From assembly GCF_003112675.1 (NCBI RefSeq), contig NZ_BFAY01000005.1, positions 248,001-312,000 on the forward strand: a stretch of DNA of 64,000 nt. Direction: 5' to 3'. The translations under genes were made by a program, and so were the position numbers. Origin of the DNA: Leptospira johnsonii (GTDB lineage Bacteria > Spirochaetota > Leptospiria > Leptospirales > Leptospiraceae). A model generated the notes under the pieces. That model saw only the letters and a program-made list of their open reading frames with translations, was not told the origin of the DNA and did not search any database. Shown here piece after piece: positions 17,722 through 25,834 of the stretch (position 1 is its first letter; the number at the start of each line of letters is the position of its first letter).

Positions 17722-18033
17722 TTAGGCACCGATCTTTTTTTGGAGTTCTCCGCTTTTTGCCATTTCCACGACTATATCGTGACCGCCTATAAATTCTCCG
17801 TCAATGTATAACTGAGGAATAGTAGGCCAGTTTGCGAATTCTTTAATCCCTTCTCGCACGTTTTGATCGGATAGAACGTTAAACGAGTTATAATCCGCAC
17901 CCAGACTTCTGAGAACATTGGTCACCCCTGCGGAAAAACCGCACATAGGAGCGTCAGGAGTTCCCTTCATAAACAGAAATATTTTTTTAGAATCGATCAA
18001 CCCTTTGATCTTATCTTGTAACTCTTTATCCAT
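17722..18033 (-). CDS. grxD: Monothiol glutaredoxin (CGFS type, Grx4/GrxD)
   Basis: A 103-aa protein with the CGFS active site in APMCGFSAGV (about 29-38), the WPTIPQLYI cis-proline strand and GGHDIVVEM, the glutathione-contact region. The CGFS class binds a bridging [2Fe-2S] cluster with glutathione and pairs with BolA proteins for iron-sulphur trafficking. Two bolA genes lie directly upstream in the same orientation, matching this partnership. AGGA precedes the ATG with acceptable spacing. Confidence 0.95.
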   Translation of the reverse strand: MDKELQDKIKGLIDSKKIFLFMKGTPDAPMCGFSAGVTNVLRSLGADYNSFNVLSDQNVREGIKEFANWPTIPQLYIDGEFIGGHDIVVEMAKSGELQKKIGA

Positions 18034-18058
18034 GATACTTGTTCCTATCTGTTATTTA

Positions 18059-18280
18059 TTATACCTTGGTTTCCAGTCCTAAAGCATGGACCTCTGCCTT
18101 CAATTCGTCCTTTAATGTGGCGTACACCATTCTGTGTTGTTCCACGATGGACTTTCCGGCAAATCCGGAAAACTTTACGATCGCTTTGATATGTACTCCG
18201 TCGTTGTACGGATCTTGGATCTCTACTTCCGAGCCCGGAAGTCCTGCTTGGATTTTTTCCCGAATTTCTTGGACAGTCAT
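18059..18280 (-). CDS. BolA-family protein, short (BolA2/IbaG-like)
   Basis: A 73-aa single BolA domain. The conserved helix segment F-x-GKS-(I/L)VEQHRMVYATL is clear, and DPYNDGVHIKAIV gives the histidine of the cluster-binding loop (the BolA_H type). There is no acidic-HAGH insertion, which distinguishes it from the neighbouring BolA. It is probably the cluster-transfer partner of the CGFS glutaredoxin encoded 25 bp downstream. Confidence 0.9.
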   Translation of the reverse strand: MTVQEIREKIQAGLPGSEVEIQDPYNDGVHIKAIVKFSGFAGKSIVEQHRMVYATLKDELKAEVHALGLETKV

Positions 18281-18345
18281 CTTTTACTTCTTAGACTCGT
18301 ATAGTATCAGCTCTTTTTAGAATCTCTTCCCGGACAATCTTTTTT

Positions 18346-18618
18346 CTAAGGGATAGAGGTCTTTAATTCTAGAGCATGGACTCCCCATTCTTTTAGGAAT
18401 GGATCCATGATCTGGTATACCGACCGATGCTGTTCCAAAAGGGATTTTCCCTGGAACGCAGGACTCGTGATGAAGATCCGGATATGGGTCCCTCTTTTTT
18501 TGCGGGTTGGGTTTCCGGAATGACCTGCATGTTGTTCCGAAAAATCCTCTATCCTTAATTCGGAGGGAGAAAGTCCATTTCTCAAAAGTCTTTCCATTTC
18601 TACAAATATATCTTGCAT
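18346..18618 (-). CDS. BolA-family protein, long (BolA1-like, HAGH loop)
   Basis: A 90-aa BolA domain with the EDFSEQHAGHSG loop characteristic of the E. coli BolA / plastid SufE-BolA type and the conserved AFQGKSLLEQHRSVY helix. GAGGA precedes ATG 18618. It lies 5 bp after the ABC permease gene and 65 bp before the second bolA. The pair of differently looped BolA proteins beside one CGFS glutaredoxin suggests two separate cluster-transfer complexes. Confidence 0.9.
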   Translation of the reverse strand: MQDIFVEMERLLRNGLSPSELRIEDFSEQHAGHSGNPTRKKRGTHIRIFITSPAFQGKSLLEQHRSVYQIMDPFLKEWGVHALELKTSIP

Positions 18619-18623
18619 AACTT

Positions 18624-19397
18624 TTAAGTCCTCGTTCCATATCCGCGGCTGAGCAAAAATACGGAGAGAGAATAGAGCAGAATTGTACCTACCACTAAAA
18701 GCCCGATCGCTTCTAAAGGGTCGATATCGCTTACTCCTAAAAATCCGTAACGGAATGCGTTCACCATATAAAGAATAGGATTGAACTTAGAAACGATCTG
18801 CCAAGCATCCGGAAGCATTTTAATCGAATAGAATACTCCACCCAAGTAGGTCAAAGGAGTCAGAATGAATGTTGGAATGATGGTTACGTCGTCGAATTTT
18901 TTTGCATACAATGCATTCAAAAATCCACCCATAGAGAACATCAAAGCGGAAAGCGCTACCGTGACGATTACGATCCCAGCATCATACAATTTCAATTCGG
19001 TAAAGAATAATGAAACTAGTGTTACAATAAATCCCACTAAAACCCCGCGGATCACTCCTCCTATGGAATAACCGAGCACGATCAAATAAGCAGGAGTAGG
19101 GGACACTAAAAGTTCTTCGATATTTTTCCCGAATTTTGCTCCAAAAAAAGAAGAGACCACATTATTGTAAGCGTTCAGTATTACCGACATCATTACAAGG
19201 CCCGGAACGATAAATTGGATATAGGTATGACCTCCTACATCTCCAATTTGAGATCCCACCAGTTTTCCGAAAATCAGAAAGTATAAGGAAATCGTAATGC
19301 CAGGAGGGATCAACGTTTGGATCCAGATCCTTAGGATACGAACTGTTTCTTTTCGAACGATTGTGGAGAATGCGTTGAATTTTTCTTGGAAGTTCAT
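18624..19397 (-). CDS. ABC-2 type transporter permease (YadH-like)
   Basis: A 257-aa integral membrane protein with six predicted helices and the ABC-2 signature region IPTFILTPLTYLGGVFYSIKMLP near the C-terminal third. N-terminal residues are amphipathic, as in YadH/DrrB-type permeases. It overlaps the ATPase gene by 4 bp. The substrate is unknown; placement inside a thiol/redox run makes export of a thiol, conjugate or toxic compound conceivable, but this is inference. GGAG precedes the start. Confidence 0.87.
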   Translation of the reverse strand: MNFQEKFNAFSTIVRKETVRILRIWIQTLIPPGITISLYFLIFGKLVGSQIGDVGGHTYIQFIVPGLVMMSVILNAYNNVVSSFFGAKFGKNIEELLVSPTPAYLIVLGYSIGGVIRGVLVGFIVTLVSLFFTELKLYDAGIVIVTVALSALMFSMGGFLNALYAKKFDDVTIIPTFILTPLTYLGGVFYSIKMLPDAWQIVSKFNPILYMVNAFRYGFLGVSDIDPLEAIGLLVVGTILLYSLSVFLLSRGYGTRT

Positions 19398-20311
19398 AAT
19401 TTTTTCTCCACCAGTTTCAAAAATAATTCCTCTAAACGATTGGACTTGTTTCTCATACTTGATATTTGGATCCCGCTCTTATCCAAAAGACGGAAAAGCT
19501 CGTTTAATGAATTATTCTTTCCTATATCCACTTCTAAAGTAAGATCATCCACTTTGTTCAAATGAAATCCATTTAGATCAATAAGAGAAGGCATAGGCTG
19601 TTTTAGGTCCAATACGAATGTCTGGGAGTCTAGTTTGACTAAAAGTTCCTTCATGGAAGTATTTTCTACGATCTTTCCTTGGTCGATGATTGCGATCTTC
19701 TTACAAAGATTTTCTGCTTCTTCCAAGTAATGTGTAGTGAGGATGATCGTGATCCCGGACTCGTTTAGCTTTACTAAGAAGTCCCAAAGTGAACGTCTGA
19801 ACTCTATGTCCACTCCCGCAGTGGGTTCATCCAGGATCAAAACTTTTGGATTATGGACTAGGGCTCTTGCGATCATGAGCCTTCTTTTCATTCCCCCGGA
19901 AAGTCTACCTGCACCTTCTTTTCTTTTTTCGTACAGTCCTAGTTGGCTTAAATACTTATGAGTTCTTTCTACTGCCACCTTTCTGGAAAGACCGTAATAT
20001 CCTCCCTGATTGATAACTATATGTTCTACTCTTTCGAAAATATTAAAATTGAATTCCTGGGGCACAACCCCAATATAAGATTTTGCTAATGTAAGTTGAG
20101 TATCTATATCCGCTCCGTAAATTTTCACTTCTCCCGAAGTTTTATTTACTAGCGAACTGAGGATACCGATCGTAGTGGACTTCCCCGCACCGTTCGGACC
20201 TAAAAGGGCAAAAAAGTCCCCTTCGTCCACGGTTAGATCGATCCCTTTTAAGGCCTGCACCCCTCCGGCATAGGTCTTCACCAAATTTTTTATCTCTAAG
20301 GCTTTGTTCAT
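19394..20311 (-). CDS. ABC transporter ATPase (YadG/DrrA-like)
   Basis: A 305-aa ABC ATPase with Walker A GPNGAGKST (about 38-46), signature LSGGMKRRL, Walker B VLILDEPTAGVD and switch histidine TTHYLEEAE. A C-terminal domain of about 90 residues, typical of exporter-type DrrA/YadG proteins, follows. It is paired with the YadH-like permease by a 4-bp overlap. The sequence order and sizes match YadGH, whose substrate is not established. Confidence 0.88.
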   Translation of the reverse strand: MNKALEIKNLVKTYAGGVQALKGIDLTVDEGDFFALLGPNGAGKSTTIGILSSLVNKTSGEVKIYGADIDTQLTLAKSYIGVVPQEFNFNIFERVEHIVINQGGYYGLSRKVAVERTHKYLSQLGLYEKRKEGAGRLSGGMKRRLMIARALVHNPKVLILDEPTAGVDIEFRRSLWDFLVKLNESGITIILTTHYLEEAENLCKKIAIIDQGKIVENTSMKELLVKLDSQTFVLDLKQPMPSLIDLNGFHLNKVDDLTLEVDIGKNNSLNELFRLLDKSGIQISSMRNKSNRLEELFLKLVEKKL

Positions 20312-20373
20312 CCGCGAAAAACCGCTCCAATTCTATGATTTTGAACAAGCCCTGTTTAGACAATCTTTTGGCT

Positions 20374-21753
20374 TCAGGAAGAGCTTAAGATTTCTCTTGC
20401 TTTCCTGGCAGCGTTTCTTGCAATTTCAGGCAAAGCGGGATGAACATAAATCATCTTTAGCAAGTCCTCTAGAGTCCCACCCATTGTCATAAGGAGTATA
20501 AAAAGATGAATTAGGTTAGAAGCCTCTTCCCCTAGGATATGGGCTCCAAGGACTTTTCTGGTTTTAGGACTTACTAATATTTTGACGAATTGGTCTTCGG
20601 ATAGTCTAGCCATTCCTGTCGCACTGCTGGAATATGGATTGATTGCCGAGATGTATTCGGTGCCTTCTTCCTTCAATTGTTGTTCTGTTTTTCCCACAGC
20701 TGCTACTTGGGGATGGGTGAATACTGAGTGAGGAACCGGAGGATATTCGACCGGGGTTCTATGTTTGTCAACATAGAGAGATTGGAATAAGGACTCTCCT
20801 TCAAAGTTTACCGAGTGTCGGAAGAAATACTTTCCAATAATATCTCCCAAGGCATAAACCCCGTCTGCAGTGGTTTCCAAATATTCGTTGGTTTTGATAT
20901 AACCTTTTTCATCGGTTTGGATATCCGTGTGTTGGAGATCCAACCAATCTGTATTCGGTTTGATCCCGGTTGCGACGAGTAGAGCGTCTCCTTCTAATGT
21001 ATAGGTTTCCTTAGAATTTTTACATTCTAAACGGAAGATCCCATCTTTATAGTCTACCTTCTTCACTTCCGTTCCCAAACGAACATCTTCTCTTTTGGAG
21101 AATGCTTTTTCGAAACCGTCTATGATGTCTTTGTCTTCATGGGAAAGCAATCTGTTGCGAGCGATAAAAGTGGTTTTAGATCCGAATGCAGAATATGCAA
21201 ATCCAAGTTCCAGACCTATATAACCTCCGCCAATGACCAAAAGCCTTTTCGGAAGTTCAGTTCTTCTGAGAGCTTCTCTGCTTGTCATATAAGGAGTTCC
21301 TGCAAGACCAGGAATATCAGGGATAGAAGGTCTACATCCCGCAGCAATAAAGATACGATCCGCGGTAAGTAGTTCACCGTTTACTTTTACTACCTTATTC
21401 TCCACGAATCTTCCCTCGTGAGGATAAAAGTCTATATTGGAATTTTTTTCGTAAGCGGGGAGGATGCTATCAGAATCTGCATCCACTGTTGCGGAGACCC
21501 GTTCTACCAATGTCTTAAAATCTACGGAGAATGGACCCGGGATGCTTAACTGGAATTTGGAAGCGTCTTTTGCCTGGGCTAAAATTTCCGCAGGATGGAT
21601 GAGCATTTTAGAAGGGATACAACCTCTGTTCAAGCAGGTCCCTCCCAAACGATCTTTTTCTAAAATAGCTACCTTATAACCAAGTTTAGAAGGAGGTGTG
21701 ACTAGTTTTGTTCCTCCTCCGGAGCCTATTACGAGAATATCATACTTTTTCAT
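20374..21753 (-). CDS. FAD-dependent disulphide reductase (mycothione/glutathione reductase-like)
   Basis: A 459-aa pyridine nucleotide-disulphide oxidoreductase. The redox pair is Cys40/Cys45 in GGTCLNRGCIPSK; the NAD(P)-binding motif is VIGGGYIGLELG (about 173-184); the catalytic His438/Glu443 pair is in HPALPE. The FAD loop reads GSGGGTKLV rather than GxGxxG-AA, and the RHSVNFEG and FTHPQVAAVG segments recall mycothione reductase more than lipoamide dehydrogenase. No 2-oxoacid dehydrogenase genes are near. Between gloB and the glutaredoxins of a glutathione island, a glutathione-disulphide reductase role is the best inference. Confidence 0.78.
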   Translation of the reverse strand: MKKYDILVIGSGGGTKLVTPPSKLGYKVAILEKDRLGGTCLNRGCIPSKMLIHPAEILAQAKDASKFQLSIPGPFSVDFKTLVERVSATVDADSDSILPAYEKNSNIDFYPHEGRFVENKVVKVNGELLTADRIFIAAGCRPSIPDIPGLAGTPYMTSREALRRTELPKRLLVIGGGYIGLELGFAYSAFGSKTTFIARNRLLSHEDKDIIDGFEKAFSKREDVRLGTEVKKVDYKDGIFRLECKNSKETYTLEGDALLVATGIKPNTDWLDLQHTDIQTDEKGYIKTNEYLETTADGVYALGDIIGKYFFRHSVNFEGESLFQSLYVDKHRTPVEYPPVPHSVFTHPQVAAVGKTEQQLKEEGTEYISAINPYSSSATGMARLSEDQFVKILVSPKTRKVLGAHILGEEASNLIHLFILLMTMGGTLEDLLKMIYVHPALPEIARNAARKAREILSSS

Positions 21754-21855
21754 GCGGTTAATTCAATGGAGAACGAGATGCTTCTATAGGAAAAGGATTC
21801 TTTTGGAGAGAGTCTCAGATAAATCTCAAAAATTTACAGAGTATTCTCTCTTACA

Positions 21856-21880
21856 TACAAAATATTAGATATTGTTTGTA
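21856..21880. promoter_or_regulatory. Inverted repeat TACAAA-N13-TTTGTA upstream of the disulphide reductase gene
   Basis: A perfect 6-bp inverted repeat in the AT-rich 165-bp gap between gloB and the reductase start, about 105 bp upstream of the reductase start. It could be an operator. No regulator can be assigned. Confidence 0.25.
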
Positions 21881-21918
21881 CTGGATTCGGAAAAATAAAA
21901 AGAAGATATTAGTAACTT

Positions 21919-22734
21919 CTACCATTTATCCCGCAAAGATCGCAACGCAATGAACAGGGTTTGAGGGTCAGAAGCCAAGGTGAGGTTTTTCATTTTATTT
22001 CGTATACCGGAGACCAGATTTTCTTTTGGGTCAAACACAAGGAAGAATGGATTGAATGTTCTTTCTTCCGAAAAGTTCGTGGTCCAAAATTCTTGGTCTT
22101 CTTTTAGTTTCTCCGCCTTGGACAATGCTTGGGCGGCGGCTTGATTTTTAGGGTCAATAGAAAGACTGAATTTTAGATTGTTTTTGAGGTAATCGTGACC
22201 TGGATACAATCTAACGTTTCCTGGAAGATCTTTGAATTCCTTTAAGACAGTTTCATATAGTGTTTTAGGATCTCCGCCTCGGGTGCAATTTCCTACACCT
22301 GAATTGAAGATCGTATCTCCCGTAAATGCCGCGTAAGGAGCTCCATTTTCTATCTGCAAAAGACAAACATGCGCAAAAGTATGGCCGGGAGTATAAATCA
22401 CTTTTAGATAAGAATTCCCATCCGGACTATGTAAAATTTTTTCTCCTTCTTCTAAAGCGTGAGAAGCATGAGGGATTTTTCCGAGCCCCGCAGGATGAGA
22501 TAATACTTTAGCCCCGTATTTGGAAACAAGTCCATCGTTTCCGCACGTATGATCATTATGCTCGTGAGTGTTTAGGATATAGTCCAGACCCCAGGACTTA
22601 TTCTCCAAAACTTGGGAAATTTGATCCGGATCGTAAGGATCTATAGAGAGAGTTTTATTTGAATTCGGTTCTCTGACTAGGTAGGTAAAATTTCGGAGAG
22701 GACTATCCGTGTAATACTTAAGAACTTCCAACAT
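21919..22734 (-). CDS. gloB: Glyoxalase II (hydroxyacylglutathione hydrolase), MBL fold
   Basis: A 271-aa binuclear metallo-beta-lactamase. Metal ligands are visible in THEHNDH (56-62), TPGHTFAHV, AFTGDTIF and YPGHDYLKNN. The C-terminal region carries the lysine-rich segment expected for glutathione thioester binding. It hydrolyses S-lactoylglutathione to lactate and glutathione in methylglyoxal detoxification. The location between a STAS gene (28 bp upstream) and the disulphide reductase supports a glutathione-linked role. Glyoxalase I is not in this window. Confidence 0.87.
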   Translation of the reverse strand: MLEVLKYYTDSPLRNFTYLVREPNSNKTLSIDPYDPDQISQVLENKSWGLDYILNTHEHNDHTCGNDGLVSKYGAKVLSHPAGLGKIPHASHALEEGEKILHSPDGNSYLKVIYTPGHTFAHVCLLQIENGAPYAAFTGDTIFNSGVGNCTRGGDPKTLYETVLKEFKDLPGNVRLYPGHDYLKNNLKFSLSIDPKNQAAAQALSKAEKLKEDQEFWTTNFSEERTFNPFFLVFDPKENLVSGIRNKMKNLTLASDPQTLFIALRSLRDKW

Positions 22735-22762
22735 AGGTTATAGAAAACGACAGAAGCTGGTT

Positions 22763-23077
22763 TTATTGGATAATGTCTAGGTGTTTGTCTAGATTAGCGA
22801 TCCTTAAAATAGTCATCACATCTCTGCTCAGATTTCTAAGTTTCAGATGTCCATGTCTTTCAGTGACGTATTTTTGGGTATTGAAGATGGCACCAATCCC
22901 GGAAGAGTCTAAGTATACGTCCCCTTCGAAGTCTAGGATAATATCCTTATGACCCTCGTCAAACTGGCGAATGATGAGTTCTTTTAACGCAAATGCGTTC
23001 TTTAGGCTTACATTCCCTTGGATCTTAACTACGCAAGACCCCTCTTCTAGGGATACATCTGTTTGAAAACCTTCCAA
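22763..23077 (-). CDS. STAS-domain anti-sigma-factor antagonist
   Basis: A 104-aa single STAS domain of the SpoIIAA/RsbV type. The phosphorylatable serine lies in YLDSSGIGAI (Ser58/Ser59). Such proteins release partner-switch targets when dephosphorylated by SpoIIE-type phosphatases, and one such phosphatase is encoded at 27474-28454. The start is TTG 23075-23077 with GGAG 8 nt upstream on the minus strand. It appears to be the first gene of the minus-strand run leading into gloB. Confidence 0.88.
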   Translation of the reverse strand: MEGFQTDVSLEEGSCVVKIQGNVSLKNAFALKELIIRQFDEGHKDIILDFEGDVYLDSSGIGAIFNTQKYVTERHGHLKLRNLSRDVMTILRIANLDKHLDIIQ

Positions 23078-23352
23078 TGAGTGGCTCCGATCTCTATTTC
23101 TCTGACTATCCTCGGGTTAAGAAAACAACGGATCTTCTCAGAAAACTGAGAATAAATTTCCAAACCGGGAGGGAACCCGAGCCAATAGACTAATTTGTGG
23201 CAAAGCGGAGGTAAACTCTTTTTTAGAACAAAAAGGGATCTAAATCTATTTCAAATAAAATAAGAAATAGCTCGCAAAAACTACTGATTCGGTAAAACTA
23301 AGTGCTCGATTTTGTAGCGGAACTTAAGGTTTCGGACGATATTTAAAACTGT
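23078..23352. other. Intergenic region between divergent STAS and MBL genes
   Basis: A 275-bp divergent region with no convincing gene. It holds a perfect hairpin TTCTCAG-AAAA-CTGAGAA (23135-23152) without a T tract, so more likely an operator or mRNA structure than a terminator. A 38-codon plus-strand ORF at 23087 has no ribosome site and is not called. Promoters for both flanking genes should lie here. Confidence 0.5.
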
Positions 23353-24309
23353 ATGCGGATCAAATTCTGGGGAGTGCGGGGCTCCATTTCTTCCCCCGTT
23401 CAGGGCGACCTGATTCGATCTAAAATTCTGAGGATCCTTAGCTTGGCGTCTCCGTCCGACCTGCAAAGTCCGGAGGCTATCGAAGATTTTTTGGACTCCT
23501 TGGCACTCTCCAACTGGAGCACGTACGGTGGAAATACTACCTGCATAGAGATCCGGGACAAGGAAGATAAACTTGTTATTATAGACGGAGGTACAGGACT
23601 CCGAGAACTGGGAAACTCCATCTTACACGAGGGCTACGGTGTCGGTAAGGGAAAGGCGATTTGGATCTTCACCCATACTCATTGGGACCATATCCAAGGG
23701 ATTCCTTTCTTTGTTCCTTTGTATACTCCAGGGAATAAATTCGAGTTCGTAAGTTCGGTAGAAAATCTCGAAGAAAGATTGAGATACCAACATACATTCA
23801 CACATTTTCCAGTTCCTTTCGACGGTTTCCAAGCAGAGAAAGCATTCCGACATGTTCCAGAGGGAAGGGCCTTCCGAGTCACGGATTCAATCACCGCAAT
23901 CTCTAAAGCGGTCCGCCATCCGGGTGGAAGTTTTTCCTATAGGTTTGAAGAAGACGGTAAGGCACTTATCTTTGCCTCGGATGCGGAATTCAATTTGGAC
24001 GAGATGGAAAATATCGAAGATTATCTGAACTATTTCAGAGGTGCAGACGTTCTGGTATTCGATACCCAGTATACTTTCGAAGAGTCTTTACAGAAAATCG
24101 ATTGGGGGCATAGCACCGCTTCCATGGCGACAGACATAGCTCTTAGAGCGAATGTTAAAAAATTAGTAATGTTTCACCATGATCCTTCTTATGATGATGA
24201 AAAATTGGATGCAGTGTATCTGCGTGCGATTAAATACAAAGAAATGTTTGATCCTGACAACCAATTAGAGATCATCATGGCAAGAGAAGGTCTGGAAATC
24301 CAAATTTAA
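23353..24309 (+). CDS. Metallo-beta-lactamase fold hydrolase (PhnP-like)
   Basis: A 318-aa MBL-fold protein beginning MRIKFWGVRGSI, the usual start of this subgroup. Metal ligands are THTHWDHIQG (about 108-117), the FASDAEF aspartate and HHDPSYDD near the C-terminus. The family includes cyclic phosphodiesterases and uncharacterised cAMP/cGMP-type phosphodiesterase-like proteins. A STYGGNTTC segment precedes the core strands. The substrate is unknown. Divergent from the STAS gene; glpK follows after 31 bp. Confidence 0.8.
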   Translation: MRIKFWGVRGSISSPVQGDLIRSKILRILSLASPSDLQSPEAIEDFLDSLALSNWSTYGGNTTCIEIRDKEDKLVIIDGGTGLRELGNSILHEGYGVGKGKAIWIFTHTHWDHIQGIPFFVPLYTPGNKFEFVSSVENLEERLRYQHTFTHFPVPFDGFQAEKAFRHVPEGRAFRVTDSITAISKAVRHPGGSFSYRFEEDGKALIFASDAEFNLDEMENIEDYLNYFRGADVLVFDTQYTFEESLQKIDWGHSTASMATDIALRANVKKLVMFHHDPSYDDEKLDAVYLRAIKYKEMFDPDNQLEIIMAREGLEIQI

Positions 24310-24340
24310 TCTTTAATTCAATCGATCAGGGAGAAGTCGA

Positions 24341-25834
24341 ATGAGTGAATATATCATCGGAATAGATGCCGGTACCACCGGTATACGTACTTTCTGTTTT
24401 AGTAAATCCGGGACCGTGATCTCAAGCGCATATTCCGAATTTAAACAATACTTTCCAAAACCCGGTTGGGTGGAACATGACCCTGAAGAGATCTGGGCAA
24501 AAACTGAAAAGCTTATCCTTAAGGCAATTCGCAACGGAAAGTTAAAGCCGGAAAAAGCGGTAGCGATAGGGATTACCAACCAAAGAGAAACCACCGTATT
24601 ATTCGATAAGGATACTGCCGCACCGGTTTACAACGCGATCGTTTGGCAATGTCGTAGGACTTCCGACTTCTGCTCCGGATTAAAGAGAGAAGGTTTAGAG
24701 CCCACATTCAGAAGAAAAACAGGACTCGTAGTAGACGCATATTTCAGCGGGACCAAGATCAGATGGATCTTGGACAATGTAAAAGGTGTTCGTGCAAAAG
24801 CAGAAAAAGGAAAGGTACTGTTTGGGACCATCGATACTTATTTATTGTATCGTTTGACTGCCGGAAAATCCCATAAAACGGATCATACGAACGCGAGTAG
24901 AACTCTTATCTTCAATATTGAAAAGAAAGAATGGGATAAGGAACTATTAAAGATCTTACAAATACCTGAGGCTATTCTTCCTGAAACCCATAACTCCAGT
25001 AGTCTATTCGGAAGAACGGAAGGTGTGAAAGGCCTGCCTGATGGGATCCCAATCTCTTCTTTAGTAGGAGACCAACAGGGAGCGCTATTTGGACAATTGT
25101 GCACGGAACCAGGAGAAGCAAAGAATACATACGGAACCGGATGTTTTTTACTTTTTAACACAGGAAACAAATTACAAATTTCTAAAAACAATCTGATCAC
25201 GACTCTTGCCTGCGGCCCGGAAGGAAAAACGGTCTATTGCCTAGAAGGTTCTATTTTCATCGGTGGAGCTGTAATCCAGTATCTCAGAGACAATCTTAGA
25301 TTCTTTAAGGAATCCAAACTTTCAGAAAAAATGGCCGCTTCCGTTACCAAGGACGATGAGGTAGTCTTTGTGCCTGCATTCTCCGGTTTAGGAGCGCCTT
25401 ATTGGGATATGAACGCGAGAGGTGCGATCTTAGGCCTGACTAGAGATACCACACAAGAACAGATCACCAGGGCAGCATTAAAATCAATCGCATTACAATC
25501 TTATGAATTAGTGGAAGCGATGGAAAATGATACTGGCTCGAAATTGAAAGTCCTAAAAGTGGATGGGGGAGCTACTGCTAATAATTGGCTCATGCAATAC
25601 CAAGCGGATATACTAGGTAAGAAGATTGTAAGGCCTTCTAACCTGGATACAACCGTTTTGGGTGCGGCATATCTTGCTGGATTGGAACGAGGTTTTTATT
25701 CTTCCGTAAACGATCTGAAGAAAAACCAAAAAACAAGTAAGGAATTTACTCCTAAGCTAAGTTCCAGTTTGAGAGAAAAAGAGATCCGAGTCTGGAAGAA
25801 TTCCGTAAAAAGAATACTCACTTCCGAATCTTAA
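24341..25834 (+). CDS. glpK: Glycerol kinase
   Basis: A 497-aa FGGY-family kinase phosphorylating glycerol to glycerol 3-phosphate. Visible hallmarks are GIDAGTTGIRTF (phosphate loop 1), TNQRETTVLFD, HTNASRTLIFN, VGDQQGALFGQ, YGTGCFLLFNTG and KVDGGATANNWLMQYQADILG. Length matches GlpK. A GGGAG site precedes ATG 24341. No glpF or glpD is adjacent. The stop codon abuts the stop of the convergent gene with no spacer. Confidence 0.95.
   Translation: MSEYIIGIDAGTTGIRTFCFSKSGTVISSAYSEFKQYFPKPGWVEHDPEEIWAKTEKLILKAIRNGKLKPEKAVAIGITNQRETTVLFDKDTAAPVYNAIVWQCRRTSDFCSGLKREGLEPTFRRKTGLVVDAYFSGTKIRWILDNVKGVRAKAEKGKVLFGTIDTYLLYRLTAGKSHKTDHTNASRTLIFNIEKKEWDKELLKILQIPEAILPETHNSSSLFGRTEGVKGLPDGIPISSLVGDQQGALFGQLCTEPGEAKNTYGTGCFLLFNTGNKLQISKNNLITTLACGPEGKTVYCLEGSIFIGGAVIQYLRDNLRFFKESKLSEKMAASVTKDDEVVFVPAFSGLGAPYWDMNARGAILGLTRDTTQEQITRAALKSIALQSYELVEAMENDTGSKLKVLKVDGGATANNWLMQYQADILGKKIVRPSNLDTTVLGAAYLAGLERGFYSSVNDLKKNQKTSKEFTPKLSSSLREKEIRVWKNSVKRILTSES

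Noticed and set aside
18317..18640. Alternative 107-codon minus-strand ORF over the BolA gene
   Set aside because: A frame shadow of the clear BolA protein at 18346-18618, with no family pattern.
23087..23203. 38-codon plus-strand ORF in the STAS/MBL gap
   Set aside because: No ribosome site, starts at the edge of the antisense STAS gene, no recognisable features.
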